From contig JBFHER010000189.1 in NCBI GenBank assembly GCA_041584055.1, positions 1 to 7,241 on the forward strand: a DNA stretch of 7,241 nt, given 5' to 3'. Source of the DNA: JBFHER01 sp041584055. Lineage in GTDB: Bacteria > Bacteroidota > Bacteroidia > Bacteroidales > UBA5342. The notes beneath the pieces are model-generated. The model was not told the DNA's origin and made no database searches. It worked only from the letters and a program-made list of their open reading frames with translations. A program made the translations under genes and the position numbers. Positions 6,376-7,241 of this stretch are shown here, piece after piece; the first letter of the stretch is position 1, and every line of letters starts with the position of its first letter.

Positions 6376-7241
6376 AACAATTCATTCAAACAACACTCTT
6401 GATTTCTCTTTTATTTTTACTGGCCTGTTCAGGGAAAAAGGAAGAAAAAAAGCCCCATGCTAAGGATGAGCAAAAAGCGAAATTAGCCTATCGTCAAAAC
6501 ATCAAAGCCACTGTGGATTTGATTTGTTATGACCAATACACCTATGAAACAGGCAAGCTTAAGGGTGCATTGATTGGTCCAAACCTTATTGCCGCCCCAT
6601 TTAAAGAGATACAAGAGGCCTATTCGGTGCGTTCTATCCACCGGGGGAACAATGTGGAACCCATGATGAATGGATATTACACCTACAATATCCCCGGCAA
6701 TCTTGTGATACTGAAAATGAGTGGCCCTCCCATGTCACATCCAAAACTAGCATTGAAGACAGACATTCACGAAAAGCTCTATCGGCTTGGTTTAAAAGAT
6801 GGGAAGATGATAAAGCAGAACCTTCTCTGTGATTCGCTCATTCAGTTCAAGGGAATCAGTTATTATCGCATCAGATCAAACCTGCAGCCCGGCATCCCAC
6901 TGTTTAATGAACATCACTTTACTGCAGGGGTCACAACAGAACTTACCATTGATGATAAACCCATCATCGTATTAATCCCTGCGCAGGAATTACAAAAAGA
7001 AATTAAAAATCTTCCTAAAAAGGTGGAACGCCTGGGGAATCTTCGCTTCAAAACAGACAAGGTTTACCCAAAGCCCGACAATGTTGACTATTTTCGTGTG
7101 CACACTGACATCGGGTCTTTTGACATCAAACTGAGCAACAAGCTTCCCGACTATCAAACAAACTTCATCAGGCTTGCAAGCGATGGGTATTACGACAGTC
7201 TGCTGATACATCGCGTATTGTATCAATTTCTGGTTCAAACA
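6372..7241 (+). CDS. Lipoprotein with degenerate trypsin/HtrA-like domain fused to a cyclophilin domain (3' partial)
   Basis: The ATG at 6372 overlaps the preceding stop (ATGA) and opens an uninterrupted frame of 290 codons to the window edge, so the C-terminus is missing. Residues 1-19 are a lipoprotein signal ending in LLAC (Cys19), followed by a Lys/Glu-rich stretch (SGKKEEKKP). From about 241 the sequence is cyclophilin: the segment from YFRVHTDIG (240-248) through NFIRLASDGYYDSLLIHRV (264-282) to QFLVQ aligns with the two upstream paralogues, keeping Arg281, Phe286 and Gln289. The middle (about 44-212) resembles a trypsin/HtrA domain by pattern: GALIGPNLIAAPFKEIQEA (65-83) for 'GSGfi....ivTNyHVi.gA', NLVILKM (110-116) for 'DlAvlkv', and LQPGIPLFN (171-179) for 'i.pGnSGGPLfn'. 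Catalytic His, Asp and Ser positions are then Lys78, Asn110 and deleted. The cyclophilin call is firm; the pseudoprotease call is my inference. Confidence 0.8.
   Translation, partial: MKQFIQTTLLISLLFLLACSGKKEEKKPHAKDEQKAKLAYRQNIKATVDLICYDQYTYETGKLKGALIGPNLIAAPFKEIQEAYSVRSIHRGNNVEPMMNGYYTYNIPGNLVILKMSGPPMSHPKLALKTDIHEKLYRLGLKDGKMIKQNLLCDSLIQFKGISYYRIRSNLQPGIPLFNEHHFTAGVTTELTIDDKPIIVLIPAQELQKEIKNLPKKVERLGNLRFKTDKVYPKPDNVDYFRVHTDIGSFDIKLSNKLPDYQTNFIRLASDGYYDSLLIHRVLYQFLVQT

Noticed and set aside
6990..7238. Minus-strand open frame of 82 codons
   Set aside because: It lies wholly antisense to the third cyclophilin-family gene, whose plus-strand frame gives a recognisable cyclophilin domain; its product resembles nothing known.

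Overview
The window looks like ordinary chromosomal DNA from a member of the Bacteroidota, probably of Cytophagales type. That placement is an inference. It rests on moderate AT-richness, start codons without clear Shine-Dalgarno sequences, several good matches to the Bacteroidota promoter -7 element TAnnTTTG in the divergent intergenic regions, and proteins typical of that phylum (cyclophilins with a long charged insert, an ABC-F ATPase with a C-terminal coiled coil). No RNA gene, insertion sequence, CRISPR array or phage gene was seen.

Left part (1-2989): the C-terminal end of an M20-type metallopeptidase reads rightward and meets, tail to tail, a leftward pair of ribosome-related genes. 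These are an ABC-F ATPase and an rlmB-type 23S rRNA 2'-O-methyltransferase, whose start overlaps the ABC-F stop codon. Middle part (2990-4628): an iron superoxide dismutase gene (sodB) reads rightward from its own likely promoter. It ends at a strong hairpin terminator and faces a leftward mazG, a nucleoside triphosphate pyrophosphohydrolase.

Right part (4629-7241): a rightward operon of three exported cyclophilin-family genes with overlapping stop and start codons (TAATG, then ATGA). The first is a lipoprotein and the second a secreted soluble protein; both carry an insert of about 80 residues in the cyclophilin fold. The third runs off the window as a continuous reading frame of 290 codons. 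It encodes a lipoprotein whose N-terminal half looks like a trypsin/HtrA-like domain with all three catalytic positions lost, followed by the start of a cyclophilin domain. The three probably act as peptidyl-prolyl isomerases or chaperones in the periplasm or at the outer membrane.

The most unusual item is this third gene, an apparent pseudoprotease-cyclophilin fusion inside a cyclophilin triplet. Everything else is conserved housekeeping or stress-protection content.
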